Notes under the pieces: model-generated | What the model was told of the DNA's origin: nothing | What the model saw: the letters and a program-made list of their open reading frames with translations, nothing else | Database searches by the model: none | NCBI RefSeq assembly: GCF_000166195.2 | Contig: NZ_CM001403.1 | Coordinates: 1,178,001 to 1,242,000 of the forward strand | Direction of reading: 5' to 3' | DNA: 64,000 nt | DNA from: Mucilaginibacter paludis DSM 18603 | GTDB lineage: Bacteria; Bacteroidota; Bacteroidia; Sphingobacteriales; Sphingobacteriaceae | Part shown: piece after piece, positions 46,501-54,376 of the stretch | Numbering within the stretch: position 1 is the stretch's first letter | Layout: every line of letters starts with the position of its first letter | Translations under genes and position numbers: made by a program

Positions 46501-47268
46501 ACCAACCAGTTAGAAGATGAGCGCTATACCAAACAATATACCAGTTCTGCTTTTGCCACTACCAGTTATTACGCAAATCCATCAGCATTGGCTTACCTGT
46601 CCGGATACCCTACCGATAAGATCATGGTATTCAGGAACGCGGGGCTTGATGCTAACGGCTTAACGCAGGTATACGCCGAAGATGGCAGTATTATTAAGGC
46701 AACAACAGCAGCCATACCCACATTAGGCGCTTTAAAATACGCTGGACGCAGGGTGGCACCCTATTACGGTAGCTGGAATACATCAGTAAGGTATAAAGAT
46801 TTTACTTTATTTGCTTTGACCACTTACCAGTTCGGTAACGTTTTTCTGAAACCAAGTATTGGCACTTACAGCACCAACATTAACCAGGTAAAATACGATC
46901 TGAGTGCCGATATAGCTAACAGGTGGCAAAAACCAGGTGATGAAGCTACCACCAACGTTCCGGGATTGAACGGAACTTCAACGGCTGTTAACGCCAGTTT
47001 AGTACGTTACCAATACTCGGACATTAATGTTTTAAAAGGTGATTATATCCGTTTACGCGAAGTTTCGTTAAGCTACCAGTTACCAACCGCTTTGACCAAT
47101 AAGGTGATGATCAAAAACGCTAAGTTAGGCTTTGCAGTGCGCAACCTGGGTTTACTATGGACGGCTAACAAACAAGGCTACGACCCGGATTTTGTTAACT
47201 CCCTGGACAGAACCTATAGCTTGCCCGCAACTCCCTCTTACATTCTTTCATTAAATGTTAACTTATAA
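43528..47268 (+). CDS. SusC/RagA TonB-dependent transducer with STN domain, locus C
   Basis: A 1246-residue receptor. The signal peptide is internal (from about residue 33, MRISLCTAILVITTLHLLLA). STN domain about 60-125 (FESAIKKIESATKFRFIYRD), regulatory-like domain about 155-235, plug (RSTGAFSTATAKDIEKIPIP, NVTFLKDAAAASIWGIRAAN) and barrel. The SIWGIRA plug signature places it in the Trp-containing subgroup of SusC proteins. It is followed directly by SusD. Confidence 0.93.
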   Translation: MNFSAQSAEGNSWRVRHAQIALFLSPYVIRQIMRISLCTAILVITTLHLLLATSVSGQKVADVSVTISLENESFESAIKKIESATKFRFIYRDQDLKTFSKLNLPAEKRTVAQTLDLLFKNSAYTYKQLNNSIMIISKPALAPAPAKERTEAIVRHVLKVYITDVDGQLLPFANITVKGSTRMVVQANQDGYAYIPSISDKDVLIVSFVGYTTQEIIVGSQETIHVKLVRDPASTLKEVSVISNGYQTLPKERSTGAFSTATAKDIEKIPIPNIVQILEGMVPGLQVAVTAGDRTFDYNNTQQAVNGNTRTVGTNDYNMTIRGTSTLSAESFPLIVVDGAVSTLDLSTINPNDIDNVTFLKDAAAASIWGIRAANGVIVINTKKGINSAVPKISFSTNFSFSGKPDLGYLKTMTSAQTLNYEKELVDRGFVTDLTNSTYYNAAANVRSQGSLLALQLKAGTITQAQYDAQVVQLSTIDNRSQISKYLLQNAQSQQYNFAVSGGNDFSNYYYSASYSKELPNTIGNSAKRLTLNLTHNWKLFKVADLSVNIKGSSFKYVNDGIALSSLCTASQSTLMPYSLLKDANGNNLSYDFAVPSSYTATLSSARPNWQYSYLNEQNNNDNTQKDNDYTATVNLRIPVFKGLNASGLYSTERTFSTTRTFYNQDSYYYRNFINYYTAPTASVNSIGITNGGILNLVNTNNNNYTVRGQLDYSNTFAQVHQVTALAGTEIRETQLGQGTETLYGYNLSSGLSTGVNAGNTSATNVGYATVTGNTFNLASPTSQADKTRRYLSYYGNAAYTYNNKYVLTGSVRYDDYNNFGLDRQYRATPAWSAGAKWNLSDEAFMKQFTWIDHLALRATYGINGNISTTVYPFTYISIGTDGTTGLPNSSILYTANPQLKWEKTYVTNLAADFSFLNSRISGSVDYYKKNSKDILASFAINNTYTGNINSGVIVQNSSHITGKGVDLSLNGIAYNTKDWRWNLGGTFSYNTNQLEDERYTKQYTSSAFATTSYYANPSALAYLSGYPTDKIMVFRNAGLDANGLTQVYAEDGSIIKATTAAIPTLGALKYAGRRVAPYYGSWNTSVRYKDFTLFALTTYQFGNVFLKPSIGTYSTNINQVKYDLSADIANRWQKPGDEATTNVPGLNGTSTAVNASLVRYQYSDINVLKGDYIRLREVSLSYQLPTALTNKVMIKNAKLGFAVRNLGLLWTANKQGYDPDFVNSLDRTYSLPATPSYILSLNVNL

Positions 47269-47281
47269 CCAAAGGCCTACA

Positions 47282-48688
47282 ATGAGATCATTACATAAAA
47301 TTTTCAGTATGGCGATGACAGGTATTTTGCTTACCGGTTGCCAAAAGTATGTAGATATTAAAACCCAGGGACAACTTACTCCCGGCGATATTACCAATTA
47401 CCGCTATTTGCTTAATAATACGTCTGCTTACGAGGGTGGACCGCGGATGAGCGATCTGGCCTCAGACGATGCGGGTATAGTAGATGGCAGCACGCAACAA
47501 CTGGCCCTGGCAGCCAGCGTATCTTATGCGTGGTTTGCCAATAGCTATACCTGGCAAGCTGCATACCCGGTAACTACAAGTGCTTTTACCGATTACGAGT
47601 GGAACGCCATGTATAATACAATTGCTTATTGCAATACCGTTACAACAGAAGTACCTACCAGCACCGGTGGTACTGATGCCGATAAAGCTGAGTTGATAGC
47701 CGAAGCCCTGGTACATCGTTCCGATGCTTATTTAATGCTGGTTAATACCTATGCTAAGCCTTACAATGCGGCTACCGCGGCATCAGACCCGGGTGTACCG
47801 TTGCTTACCCAGGAAACTACCGTACAGTCGCTGGTGCGTACGCCCGTACAAACGGTATATAACCAAATCATAACCGACCTGAAGAAAGCTTTACCGGCAT
47901 TGCCGGCAACACAAGCCTATAATACCCTTCCGTCAAAGGCATCCGCCTATGGTGAACTGGCCAGGTGTTATCTGTATATGAATGATTATACCAACGCATC
48001 CAAATATGCCGATAGCACGCTTGCGCTCAAATCTACTTTGAATGATCTGGGGCCGCTTACCGTAGTAAACACCACTACCTACCCATTAAGAAAGTTTGAC
48101 CCTGAAGTATTATTGTCAAAAGTACCGTACGGCGGAGTTCCCTTTGCGCCAACTGTGATCCGCCTGAGCGACGACCTGTTAACCCTTTTAGGCACTAAGG
48201 ATCAGCGCTACAATTTATTTACCTGCCTGCCCAGCGTGATGACTTCATCGTACACGGCGGCAGGTGGTCGTTTCTTTTATAAGGATAAGGCGCTTAGCGA
48301 AGCACGTAACATAGGCCCTTCGGTACCCGAGATGATGCTGATCAAAGCAGAAGCTTATGCCCGCGCCGGTGATGCCAACAACGCCATGCTTTGGGTGAAC
48401 AATTTGAGAAAAAAACGTTTTAAGGCCGCAGACTATGCCGACCTGACTGCCACCAGCGCCAACGATGCCCTTGTAAAAGTGATAGACGAGCGCCACCGCG
48501 AATTCTTTTGCCGCATGCTGCGCTGGTGGGATATGCGCCGGTTAAAAAGCGATCCGCAGTTCCAAAAAACTTATACACGTACCTTTGCGGGCGTAACCTA
48601 CACACTTGAACCTACAAGCAACAAATACACTTTCCAGATAGCCGGTTACCTGATCGGGCTTAATCCGGAGATCGTACAAAACCCTTAA
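47282..48688 (+). CDS. SusD/RagB-family outer-membrane lipoprotein, locus C
   Basis: A 468-residue lipoprotein. I start at ATG 47282 (MRSLHKIFSMAMTGILLTGC), which gives a normal lipoprotein signal, 13 bases after the SusC stop. A longer frame overlapping SusC by 14 bases has a poor start. The C-terminal region RHREFFCRMLRWWDMRRLK and LNPEIVQNP is typical. The ligand is unknown. Confidence 0.91.
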   Translation: MRSLHKIFSMAMTGILLTGCQKYVDIKTQGQLTPGDITNYRYLLNNTSAYEGGPRMSDLASDDAGIVDGSTQQLALAASVSYAWFANSYTWQAAYPVTTSAFTDYEWNAMYNTIAYCNTVTTEVPTSTGGTDADKAELIAEALVHRSDAYLMLVNTYAKPYNAATAASDPGVPLLTQETTVQSLVRTPVQTVYNQIITDLKKALPALPATQAYNTLPSKASAYGELARCYLYMNDYTNASKYADSTLALKSTLNDLGPLTVVNTTTYPLRKFDPEVLLSKVPYGGVPFAPTVIRLSDDLLTLLGTKDQRYNLFTCLPSVMTSSYTAAGGRFFYKDKALSEARNIGPSVPEMMLIKAEAYARAGDANNAMLWVNNLRKKRFKAADYADLTATSANDALVKVIDERHREFFCRMLRWWDMRRLKSDPQFQKTYTRTFAGVTYTLEPTSNKYTFQIAGYLIGLNPEIVQNP

Positions 48689-48711
48689 AAATTGGTCAGT
48701 TAATTATTCCC

Positions 48712-48748
48712 GGCTTGTTGGCAAAAAACAAGTCGGGATAATTTTAAG
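48712..48748 (+). terminator. Hairpin between SusD and thioredoxin gene, locus C
   Basis: AATTATTCCCGGCTTGT pairs with ACAAGTCGGGATAATT, with one bulge and one G-U pair, followed by TTTT. It may attenuate transcription into the thioredoxin/hydrolase pair so that SusCD are made in excess. Confidence 0.6.
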
Positions 48749-48791
48749 CTGGTAAATACTCGCTTTAAACATACCGAACATCCTCCCCATT

Positions 48792-50771
48792 ATGAATAGC
48801 ATTAAATTAGGCTTGCTGGGCGTTGCATTAGCTGCCACTTCAACCCTTCGCGCGCAATCAAAAACTTTTACTTTCGAGCCGCAACGCCCGCTGCCGGGCC
48901 AGGGCGTACTAATTACCTACAACCCCGCAGGTACGCCACTTGCTGGCAAAAAAGATGTACACGCCGTGGTTTACGCCTACAGTAATTACGCCTGGCACAC
49001 CAGTAATCTGAACATGACACCATCTGCCGGAAAATTTGGCGCTACACTACAGTTAGATAAAAACGCCGGCATGGTAACACTCAAATTTGTAGCCGGCGAC
49101 AGTACGGACAATAATCATGACCTGAGCTATACCATTATGGCGCTCGACCCCAAGGTACCAGCCTATGATGCCCCCGGCGCTTATGCCGGATGGGGACTGC
49201 TAAGGGCCGAACGTTTTGGTTATGGCATTCCCGGGTACTTTAAATCGCCAAAAATAACCGATACCGCTTTTTACTATTGGATGAATAACGAAATCACCCG
49301 CCACCCCAAAGAAGCCAGCGAAGCGGTAGCCGTACCTTTTGCTAAAGGTGTTTACGCTTACCAGGGCCAGGCCGGTGTTAAAAGGATTAACAATGTGATC
49401 GCATTTTTATGTCAGCGCGGTGGCGAGGGTAACCTGATAAAAGTTCGGGAGATTTACGCACAAGTGCTAAGGCAAAAGACTTCTGTTGATTCGTTGGAGG
49501 AGATCATGATGAAGCAATATCCACACGGTAACGTAGCGGCTTTAAGGGCTTACAACAAATTAAACTACGAACGTGATGTGAACAAAAAAATAGCCTTGTC
49601 AGAACAGTTTCTAACAGACTTCCCGATGGCGAAAGCTGACGTGAAGTTTGATGACGATAACCGGATATCATACCCCACGGTATACCAGAATATTGTTGTG
49701 CTGAATGTGCTTAATAAAAACTTCGATATCCTGAATAAGTACGTTGCCAGTATGCCTTATTATGCCGTGATCGGCACTTATTATAAGATCATCCAGATAG
49801 CGCACAACAGAAAGGACCAAACCGACGAAACCCTGTACCCTTATGCTAAGCTTTTAGTGGATAGGATGGAATCGTTCCGAAACCAAAAGCCTGAAGAATA
49901 CTGGTACCTCTCGCCATCAGAATGGCAGCAACAGTTTGAAAAAGACCTGGTTAATTCATTACTCATCACACACGTAAACCTGCTAAAAAATGTGGGCCAG
50001 TTTGACCAAGCACTTCAATACGCTTTAGAGGCGCAACAAACCTTAAAGTATAAACGAGCCAATTTAAATAACGACGAAGTTTTTCTGCTCAACAAAAAAG
50101 GCCAAACGGCCCAGGTGAATGATGTACTGATCAAAAGCATGTACGAAAACCAAAGCACGCCCGAAATGATTGAAATGCTGAAAGCCAATTACATCAAGCA
50201 GTATAAAACAGAGGATGGCTTTGATCAATATCTGGAATCGTTAAAAAACGTGGCTTTATCGGTAGCTTCAACCGCAAAGATGGAAATGGTGAAAAAAGAT
50301 TTCCCGGACTGGAGCATGTATGATGCAGACGACAAACTTATCAAATTTGCAGACCTCCGTGGCAAAACCATCGTGATGGATTTTTGGGCCACTTGGTGCG
50401 TACCCTGCAAAGCATCCTTCCCGGGTATGAAGCTGGCGGTTGAGAAATATAAGAACGACCCTAACGTAGTATTTTACTTTGTTGACACCGAAGAGCGCAC
50501 TGCCGATTATAAGGAACAGGTTAAAAAATATATTAAAGACAATAATTATCCTTTCCATATCCTGTTCGATAATAAATTAAAAGGCGGTGCCATTACCGAA
50601 GAAGTATATAACCGGATGTGCAAAGCTTTCGGCATATCGGGCATCCCCCAAAAACTGGTTATCGATAAAAACGGGAAGCTGCGTTTTATAGCTGTGGGAT
50701 ATAAAGGCAGCGCCAGCGAACTTGCCGATGAAATGTCGGCCATGATTGAGATGACTAAAAAAGCCGACTAA
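48792..50771 (+). CDS. TlpA-type thioredoxin-fold protein with large N-terminal region, locus C
   Basis: A 659-residue exported protein with signal peptide ending TSTLRAQS. The N-terminal beta domain (PGQGVLITYNPAG), long helical middle and C-terminal thioredoxin fold repeat the architecture of the locus B protein, at low sequence identity. The redox motif is Cys536-Val-Pro-Cys539 in DFWATWCVPCKASFPGM. It should be a periplasmic thiol reductase. The next gene starts 8 bases after its stop. Confidence 0.88.
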   Translation: MNSIKLGLLGVALAATSTLRAQSKTFTFEPQRPLPGQGVLITYNPAGTPLAGKKDVHAVVYAYSNYAWHTSNLNMTPSAGKFGATLQLDKNAGMVTLKFVAGDSTDNNHDLSYTIMALDPKVPAYDAPGAYAGWGLLRAERFGYGIPGYFKSPKITDTAFYYWMNNEITRHPKEASEAVAVPFAKGVYAYQGQAGVKRINNVIAFLCQRGGEGNLIKVREIYAQVLRQKTSVDSLEEIMMKQYPHGNVAALRAYNKLNYERDVNKKIALSEQFLTDFPMAKADVKFDDDNRISYPTVYQNIVVLNVLNKNFDILNKYVASMPYYAVIGTYYKIIQIAHNRKDQTDETLYPYAKLLVDRMESFRNQKPEEYWYLSPSEWQQQFEKDLVNSLLITHVNLLKNVGQFDQALQYALEAQQTLKYKRANLNNDEVFLLNKKGQTAQVNDVLIKSMYENQSTPEMIEMLKANYIKQYKTEDGFDQYLESLKNVALSVASTAKMEMVKKDFPDWSMYDADDKLIKFADLRGKTIVMDFWATWCVPCKASFPGMKLAVEKYKNDPNVVFYFVDTEERTADYKEQVKKYIKDNNYPFHILFDNKLKGGAITEEVYNRMCKAFGISGIPQKLVIDKNGKLRFIAVGYKGSASELADEMSAMIEMTKKAD

Positions 50772-50778
50772 GGTTGAT

Positions 50779-51879
50779 ATGAAAACAAAACTAACCATAC
50801 TGATAACCGGGCTGATAAGCCTGGCTATCGGTAATGTGCGTGCACAGGGCACCGTATCCAAACCACCCTACCAACAAGATAGCATCACCTATACCAACAG
50901 CGATGCATCCATCAGCTTTGGCGCTACCTTAACCCTGCCCGCTATTAAAAAACCATGCGCGGCGGTAATCATCGTATCGGGCACGGGCAAGCAAGATAGG
51001 GATGGCCACATGGCCGGGCACGCTGTTTTTGCCGCCATTGCCGATTATCTTACCCGTAATGGCATTGCAGTATTAAGGGTTGACGACCGCGGAACCGGTA
51101 AAACAACAGGGGTATATGAAACATCAACCACAGCCGATTTTGCCGCTGATGTGTTAACAGCCATCAGCTATCTTAAAACCAGGAAAGAGATTAATCCTGA
51201 AAAAATTGGCCTGCTGGGCCACAGCGAAGGAGGAGCCGTTATTGCTATAGCAGCCGCAAACAACCATGATGTGGCGTTCCTGGTAAGTATAGCCGGGCTG
51301 GCAACCAGCGGCTTAGAGGCACTAAGAAAACAAAATGCAGATTTGGTGGCCAATTCGAAACTCATGGATTATGATAAAAAACGATCGAACGAAATTAACA
51401 ATATGATGTTTGATACCGTTTACACTTATGCCAACTCGCCCAACCTGGAGCAAAAGATAACGCAAACTTATGCCGCCTGGAAAATCAAAGACGACGCGTA
51501 TTTTAAAACCCTCAACGTTCAGTTTGATCATTTCCGTTTTCCTATTTACAGCTATACCAAAACGGCAACTGGCGCATGGTACCGGTATTTTATTAAGTAC
51601 GACCCTGCAAATTATCTGCCCAGGGTTAAGGTACCCATATTAGCCCTTAACGGGGATAAGGATTTGATGGTAGCCTGTAATGAAAACCTGGCCAACTGGA
51701 AAAAATACCCGGCCATGGGCGGCAATAAAAATGTTAAAACGGTAGTATTACCCGGTATAAACCATTTGTTTCAGCATTGCAAAACCTGCACCAACCAGGA
51801 ATACGCCCAATTGAACGAAGTTTTTGATACTGACGCCCTGGCAATTATTAACGAGTGGATACATAGGCAGATCGATTAA
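50779..51879 (+). CDS. Exported alpha/beta-hydrolase, locus C
   Basis: A 366-residue hydrolase with signal peptide ending GNVRAQG. The oxyanion region is IIVSGTGKQDRDGHMAG; DDRGTGKTTG follows, and the nucleophile is Ser149 in LLGHSEGG. ALNGDKDLMV supplies the Asp and GINHLFQHC the His. It should hydrolyse an ester or amide in the periplasm. It is the last gene of locus C and overlaps its own terminator by five codons. Confidence 0.88.
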   Translation: MKTKLTILITGLISLAIGNVRAQGTVSKPPYQQDSITYTNSDASISFGATLTLPAIKKPCAAVIIVSGTGKQDRDGHMAGHAVFAAIADYLTRNGIAVLRVDDRGTGKTTGVYETSTTADFAADVLTAISYLKTRKEINPEKIGLLGHSEGGAVIAIAAANNHDVAFLVSIAGLATSGLEALRKQNADLVANSKLMDYDKKRSNEINNMMFDTVYTYANSPNLEQKITQTYAAWKIKDDAYFKTLNVQFDHFRFPIYSYTKTATGAWYRYFIKYDPANYLPRVKVPILALNGDKDLMVACNENLANWKKYPAMGGNKNVKTVVLPGINHLFQHCKTCTNQEYAQLNEVFDTDALAIINEWIHRQID

Positions 51880-51891
51880 ACTGATCTGCCT
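51865..51891 (+). terminator. Terminator overlapping the hydrolase stop codon
   Basis: AGGCAGATC and GATCTGCCT form a perfect 9-bp stem. The left arm codes the last residues (Arg-Gln-Ile) and the TAA is in the loop. The T tract after it is weak (TAAATGCTTTTC). Confidence 0.6.
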
Positions 51892-52266
51892 TAAATGCTT
51901 TTCAATATTCTTCAGCCTGGCGGGATTTGAGGTAGGAAGCAAATCGTATGGGCAATTTGATCAATCGACCTGCAAAATTCTGTTTCTTTTTTGATGAAAC
52001 AGAACTGCTAAAAAGCGTCGCGCGCGCACCGTTACTCCACCCGAGAGCAGGACGGATGCTATTGAGTTAACAGTTTCATGCAGGGTTGCAGAGCTCCTGG
52101 CGGGAGCCCCCGTGAAGCCGCAACGGCAAGCCCGCCCACTCCCGAAATAGAAATCCATAAAAAACAACTCATTATCAATAAGATATAAAAAACAAGCAAA
52201 GAACGGTGCGATTCCCTATCGTTTTAGTCACGTTCATTCATAGCCGGGCGATCCATCGAGTTGCCA
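51892..52266. repeat. GC-rich intergenic block, probable interspersed repeat
   Basis: No gene with family features. The block at about 51995-52145 contains GC-rich words (gcgtcgcgcgcgcaccgtta, cgggagcccccgtgaagccg). An overlapping 68-codon minus-strand frame (SGGVTVRARRF) looks like a read-through of a repeated element, not a protein. Repetition elsewhere in the genome is expected from memory of related genomes but cannot be shown within this window. Confidence 0.35.
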
Positions 52267-52845
52267 TTACAAAGCCCGCATCATATCGCTTACTGATGCG
52301 CGCCTGGTGTAATCCTTGTTAAAATGTACAAACGCAATTTTTCCTGATGGGTTAATTAAGTAAGTAGCAGGCACCGGCAATACGTGGTCGGTATTACCAT
52401 TGCTTACGTTCAAATCAAGGCCGAAGCCCTTGTATTTAGCTACCGTAGCATCATCAAGTACATAATTAACCTTGTAACTTTTCATAATAAAATACCCTTT
52501 ATCCTGCACTATTGAAAATGAAGCATGTGTTTTCCGGATAGTTTTATCAATGCCTTGCTTAGTTTCGGGAGTTACCGCAATTACGTAAACTCCCTTTGCA
52601 ATCAACAGTTGCAACGAGTCCTGCAATTGGGCAATGTGTTTATTGCAGTAAGGGCACCACTCGCCACGGTAAAAAAACAACAACACAGATTGATGAGCCT
52701 TTAATAAAGCTTTCAAATCAACGGCCTTACCTGCATTATCGGTAGCACTAAAAACGGGTGCATCATCCCCTTTTTTAAGCCCTGTTTGCGCCCAAAGCTG
52801 TAAGCCTGTAAAAGTAAGCACTAAAATTAAAACGTATTTTTTCAT
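52267..52845 (-). CDS. Exported peroxiredoxin-like AhpC/TSA protein
   Basis: A 192-residue protein with signal peptide ending LQLWAQ. The thioredoxin fold has a CPYC active site in FFYRGEWCPYCNKH (Cys64 and Cys67), then VIAVTPETKQGIDKT and PVPATYLINPSGKI. It should be an envelope thiol peroxidase or reductase. It lies downstream of the Met-rich peptide gene but behind a terminator, so membership in the same regulon depends on read-through. I start at MKKYV; MSSMM four codons earlier is open. Confidence 0.86.
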   Translation of the reverse strand: MKKYVLILVLTFTGLQLWAQTGLKKGDDAPVFSATDNAGKAVDLKALLKAHQSVLLFFYRGEWCPYCNKHIAQLQDSLQLLIAKGVYVIAVTPETKQGIDKTIRKTHASFSIVQDKGYFIMKSYKVNYVLDDATVAKYKGFGLDLNVSNGNTDHVLPVPATYLINPSGKIAFVHFNKDYTRRASVSDMMRAL

Positions 52846-52887
52846 CATTGAACTCATTAAGATTTATACAATAGAATTAAAAAAGAA

Positions 52888-52907
52888 GAGGGAGCATCAC
52901 CTCCCTC
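52888..52907 (-). terminator. Terminator after the Met-rich peptide gene
   Basis: GAGGGAG and CTCCCTC pair around a 6-base loop. On the minus strand TTCTTTTTTAA follows. It separates the Met-rich peptide gene from the peroxiredoxin gene. Confidence 0.75.
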
Positions 52908-52933
52908 TAAATGATTAACAAACCAAAACCAGG

Positions 52934-53194
52934 TTACATTTTACCTGATGTCTCTTTTTTCATTTTACCCATCTTCCCTTTTTCCATTTTGGCCATTTTT
53001 TTCTTTTCCATTTTAGCCATTTTCATTTTGCCCTTAGCCATTTTGCCTGTATCGCTTACTGCGGTAACTGATACTTTTAAATTTGTCGGCGTTAATGATT
53101 TAGCCTGCACATTAAAGGTTAAACATAGTGCAAGTACCGTTGCTGCCAATGCGCCTGAAATAATTGTTTTCATACTTTGGTTTTTAGTTTTCAT
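52934..53194 (-). CDS. Secreted Lys/Met-rich peptide, MrpX-like
   Basis: An 86-residue precursor. The signal peptide ends LCLTFNVQA. The mature ~55 residues contain 9 Met and 17 Lys, nearly all in the last 36 residues, in a KM-x-K-M pattern (KMAKMEKKKMAKMEKGKMGK) without Cys or His. It resembles MxKDx-repeat and MrpX-type methionine-rich periplasmic peptides, which act as sacrificial oxidant sinks reduced again by a methionine sulfoxide reductase. An ECF-type promoter ends 26 bases upstream of this ATG. The earlier in-frame ATG at 53212 would lie at the transcription start, so I use 53194; 53173 is also possible. Confidence 0.8.
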   Translation of the reverse strand: MKTKNQSMKTIISGALAATVLALCLTFNVQAKSLTPTNLKVSVTAVSDTGKMAKGKMKMAKMEKKKMAKMEKGKMGKMKKETSGKM

Positions 53195-53219
53195 ATTGTT
53201 TTTTTCTAACATTTCAACC

Positions 53220-53247
53220 TTAGTCGGGCGGCTTAATGATGCCTTAC
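53220..53247 (-). promoter_or_regulatory. ECF-type promoter of the Met-rich peptide gene
   Basis: On the minus strand GTAAGG (53247-53242), 15 bases, then CGACTAA (53226-53220). It lies just after the anti-sigma stop. Same boxes and same spacing as two other sites in this cluster. Confidence 0.82.
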
Positions 53248-53255
53248 AAAATATT

Positions 53256-53543
53256 TTAATTTTTATCTAATTCCTTATCAATGCGTTGTTGCAGTTCATT
53301 TTTAAAACCCTCGTCAAGATGCGCTCCTTCGTTTTTCATCGAATCATGAAAAAGTTGCTGTACCATTTGATTAATAACACGGCTTTGCTTGTTATACAAT
53401 ACACAAACCGAGCATCCCGCCAGGTGGATACGCAGTTCGATAAATTCGCGGAAGCTTAATTTTTTGTATTGTTTTTTTTCAATCAAAAATGTAGCCTGCC
53501 TGCAATTGTATATAATATGTTTTAGTGGACTCATGTTGCTCAT
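53256..53543 (-). CDS. Small ZAS-type anti-sigma factor
   Basis: A 95-residue soluble protein. His40-x3-Cys44-x2-Cys47 (HLAGCSVC) is the zinc-binding motif of ZAS anti-sigma factors, followed by an acidic/amphipathic helical tail (FKNELQQRIDKELDKN). There is no membrane segment. It starts 5 bases after the sigma stop. A thiol-containing zinc site would allow release of the sigma factor by oxidants; that is inference from ZAS proteins such as RsrA. Confidence 0.8.
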   Translation of the reverse strand: MSNMSPLKHIIYNCRQATFLIEKKQYKKLSFREFIELRIHLAGCSVCVLYNKQSRVINQMVQQLFHDSMKNEGAHLDEGFKNELQQRIDKELDKN

Positions 53544-53548
53544 TTTTT

Positions 53549-54121
53549 TTAAACCCAGTTTTTTTGCAGGCAGGCACGCAGGTTAAGCTTGGCCCTGTGA
53601 ATAATTACCCAAAAGTTGGCCTGTGTAACTTTAAGCTCACTGCAAATCATATCCGCAGTGGCATCATCAATATGTTTCATGGTGAAAACGGCCATCCAAA
53701 GCGCGGGCAGTTTTTGCATGCACTTTTGTAATATGCTGTTAAACTCCTTGCCTGCCAGCGGGTCGTGGTCTTCAATACCAAAAGGCTTAGGCTGGTAGGC
53801 TTTGTTCCAATGCCCGTTGTCTTCATCAAAAAAATTCTCCTGCTCCTCTTCTGCCTGTTTAACATCGGTGTTTTTTAAGCCCGATGATTTTTTTCGGTAA
53901 ACATCAACGATTTTATTTTTAAGGATAGCTGTTAGCCATGTACGTTCGGAGCTTTTACCTTCAAACTTACCGGCGCTTCGTAAAGCCGCCAAAAAAGTTT
54001 CCTGCACAAGGTCTTTAGCCAGTTCTTCGTCGTTCAATCGTGACAGCGTGTAGCCATACAGATACTCAGCATGGGTTTCAACCCAAAGCCTGGGATTTAA
54101 AAATTGCTTATCAGCTGCCAT
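53549..54121 (-). CDS. ECF sigma factor of the oxidant-defence cluster
   Basis: A 190-residue sigma factor. Region 2 has AEYLYGYTLSRLNDEELAKD, then LVQETFLAALRSAGKFEGKS. Region 4 has LPALWMAVFTMKHIDDATAD, then ICSELKVTQANFWVIIHRAK. The final Arg-x-Cys-Leu segment resembles sigma factors of ZAS pairs, unlike the FecI-like ones in the SusCD loci. Its own promoter carries the GTAAGG-N15-CGACTAA signature, so it is probably autoregulated. Confidence 0.93.
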   Translation of the reverse strand: MAADKQFLNPRLWVETHAEYLYGYTLSRLNDEELAKDLVQETFLAALRSAGKFEGKSSERTWLTAILKNKIVDVYRKKSSGLKNTDVKQAEEEQENFFDEDNGHWNKAYQPKPFGIEDHDPLAGKEFNSILQKCMQKLPALWMAVFTMKHIDDATADMICSELKVTQANFWVIIHRAKLNLRACLQKNWV

Positions 54122-54153
54122 TAAATAAGTCTTTTCATAAAATCATTATTCCA

Positions 54154-54181
54154 TTAGTCGTCAATACTTCTCAATCCTTAC
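54154..54181 (-). promoter_or_regulatory. ECF-type promoter of the sigma gene
   Basis: On the minus strand GTAAGG (54181-54176), 15 bases, CGACTAA (54160-54154). The sigma ATG is 33 bases further. Confidence 0.82.
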
Positions 54182-54315
54182 AATAGAATATCGCTTTTTT
54201 CACTTGCCCAAAACCGGTTTACAATTGCTTAAATTTACATATATCCTATTGATTATATTTTAATTACATATTTATTTACCGGCTGTCGGGCCTGCCAAAT
54301 AAAAAAATATTTTTT

Positions 54316-54343
54316 GTAAGGATATCCAAAACAAGCCGACTAA
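54316..54343 (+). promoter_or_regulatory. ECF-type promoter of the DUF1223-cytochrome-molybdoenzyme operon
   Basis: GTAAGG (54316-54321), 15 bases, CGACTAA (54337-54343), 33 bases before the ATG at 54377. Divergent from the sigma promoter in the same 255-base gap. Confidence 0.82.
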
Positions 54344-54376
54344 GCCATAAAAACGTATATCAAACTGATAAAAACT

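Noticed and set aside
28881..51879. Loci B and C as a recent inverted duplication
   Set aside because: Gene order matches, but the encoded proteins differ strongly in sequence and length, so any duplication is ancient.
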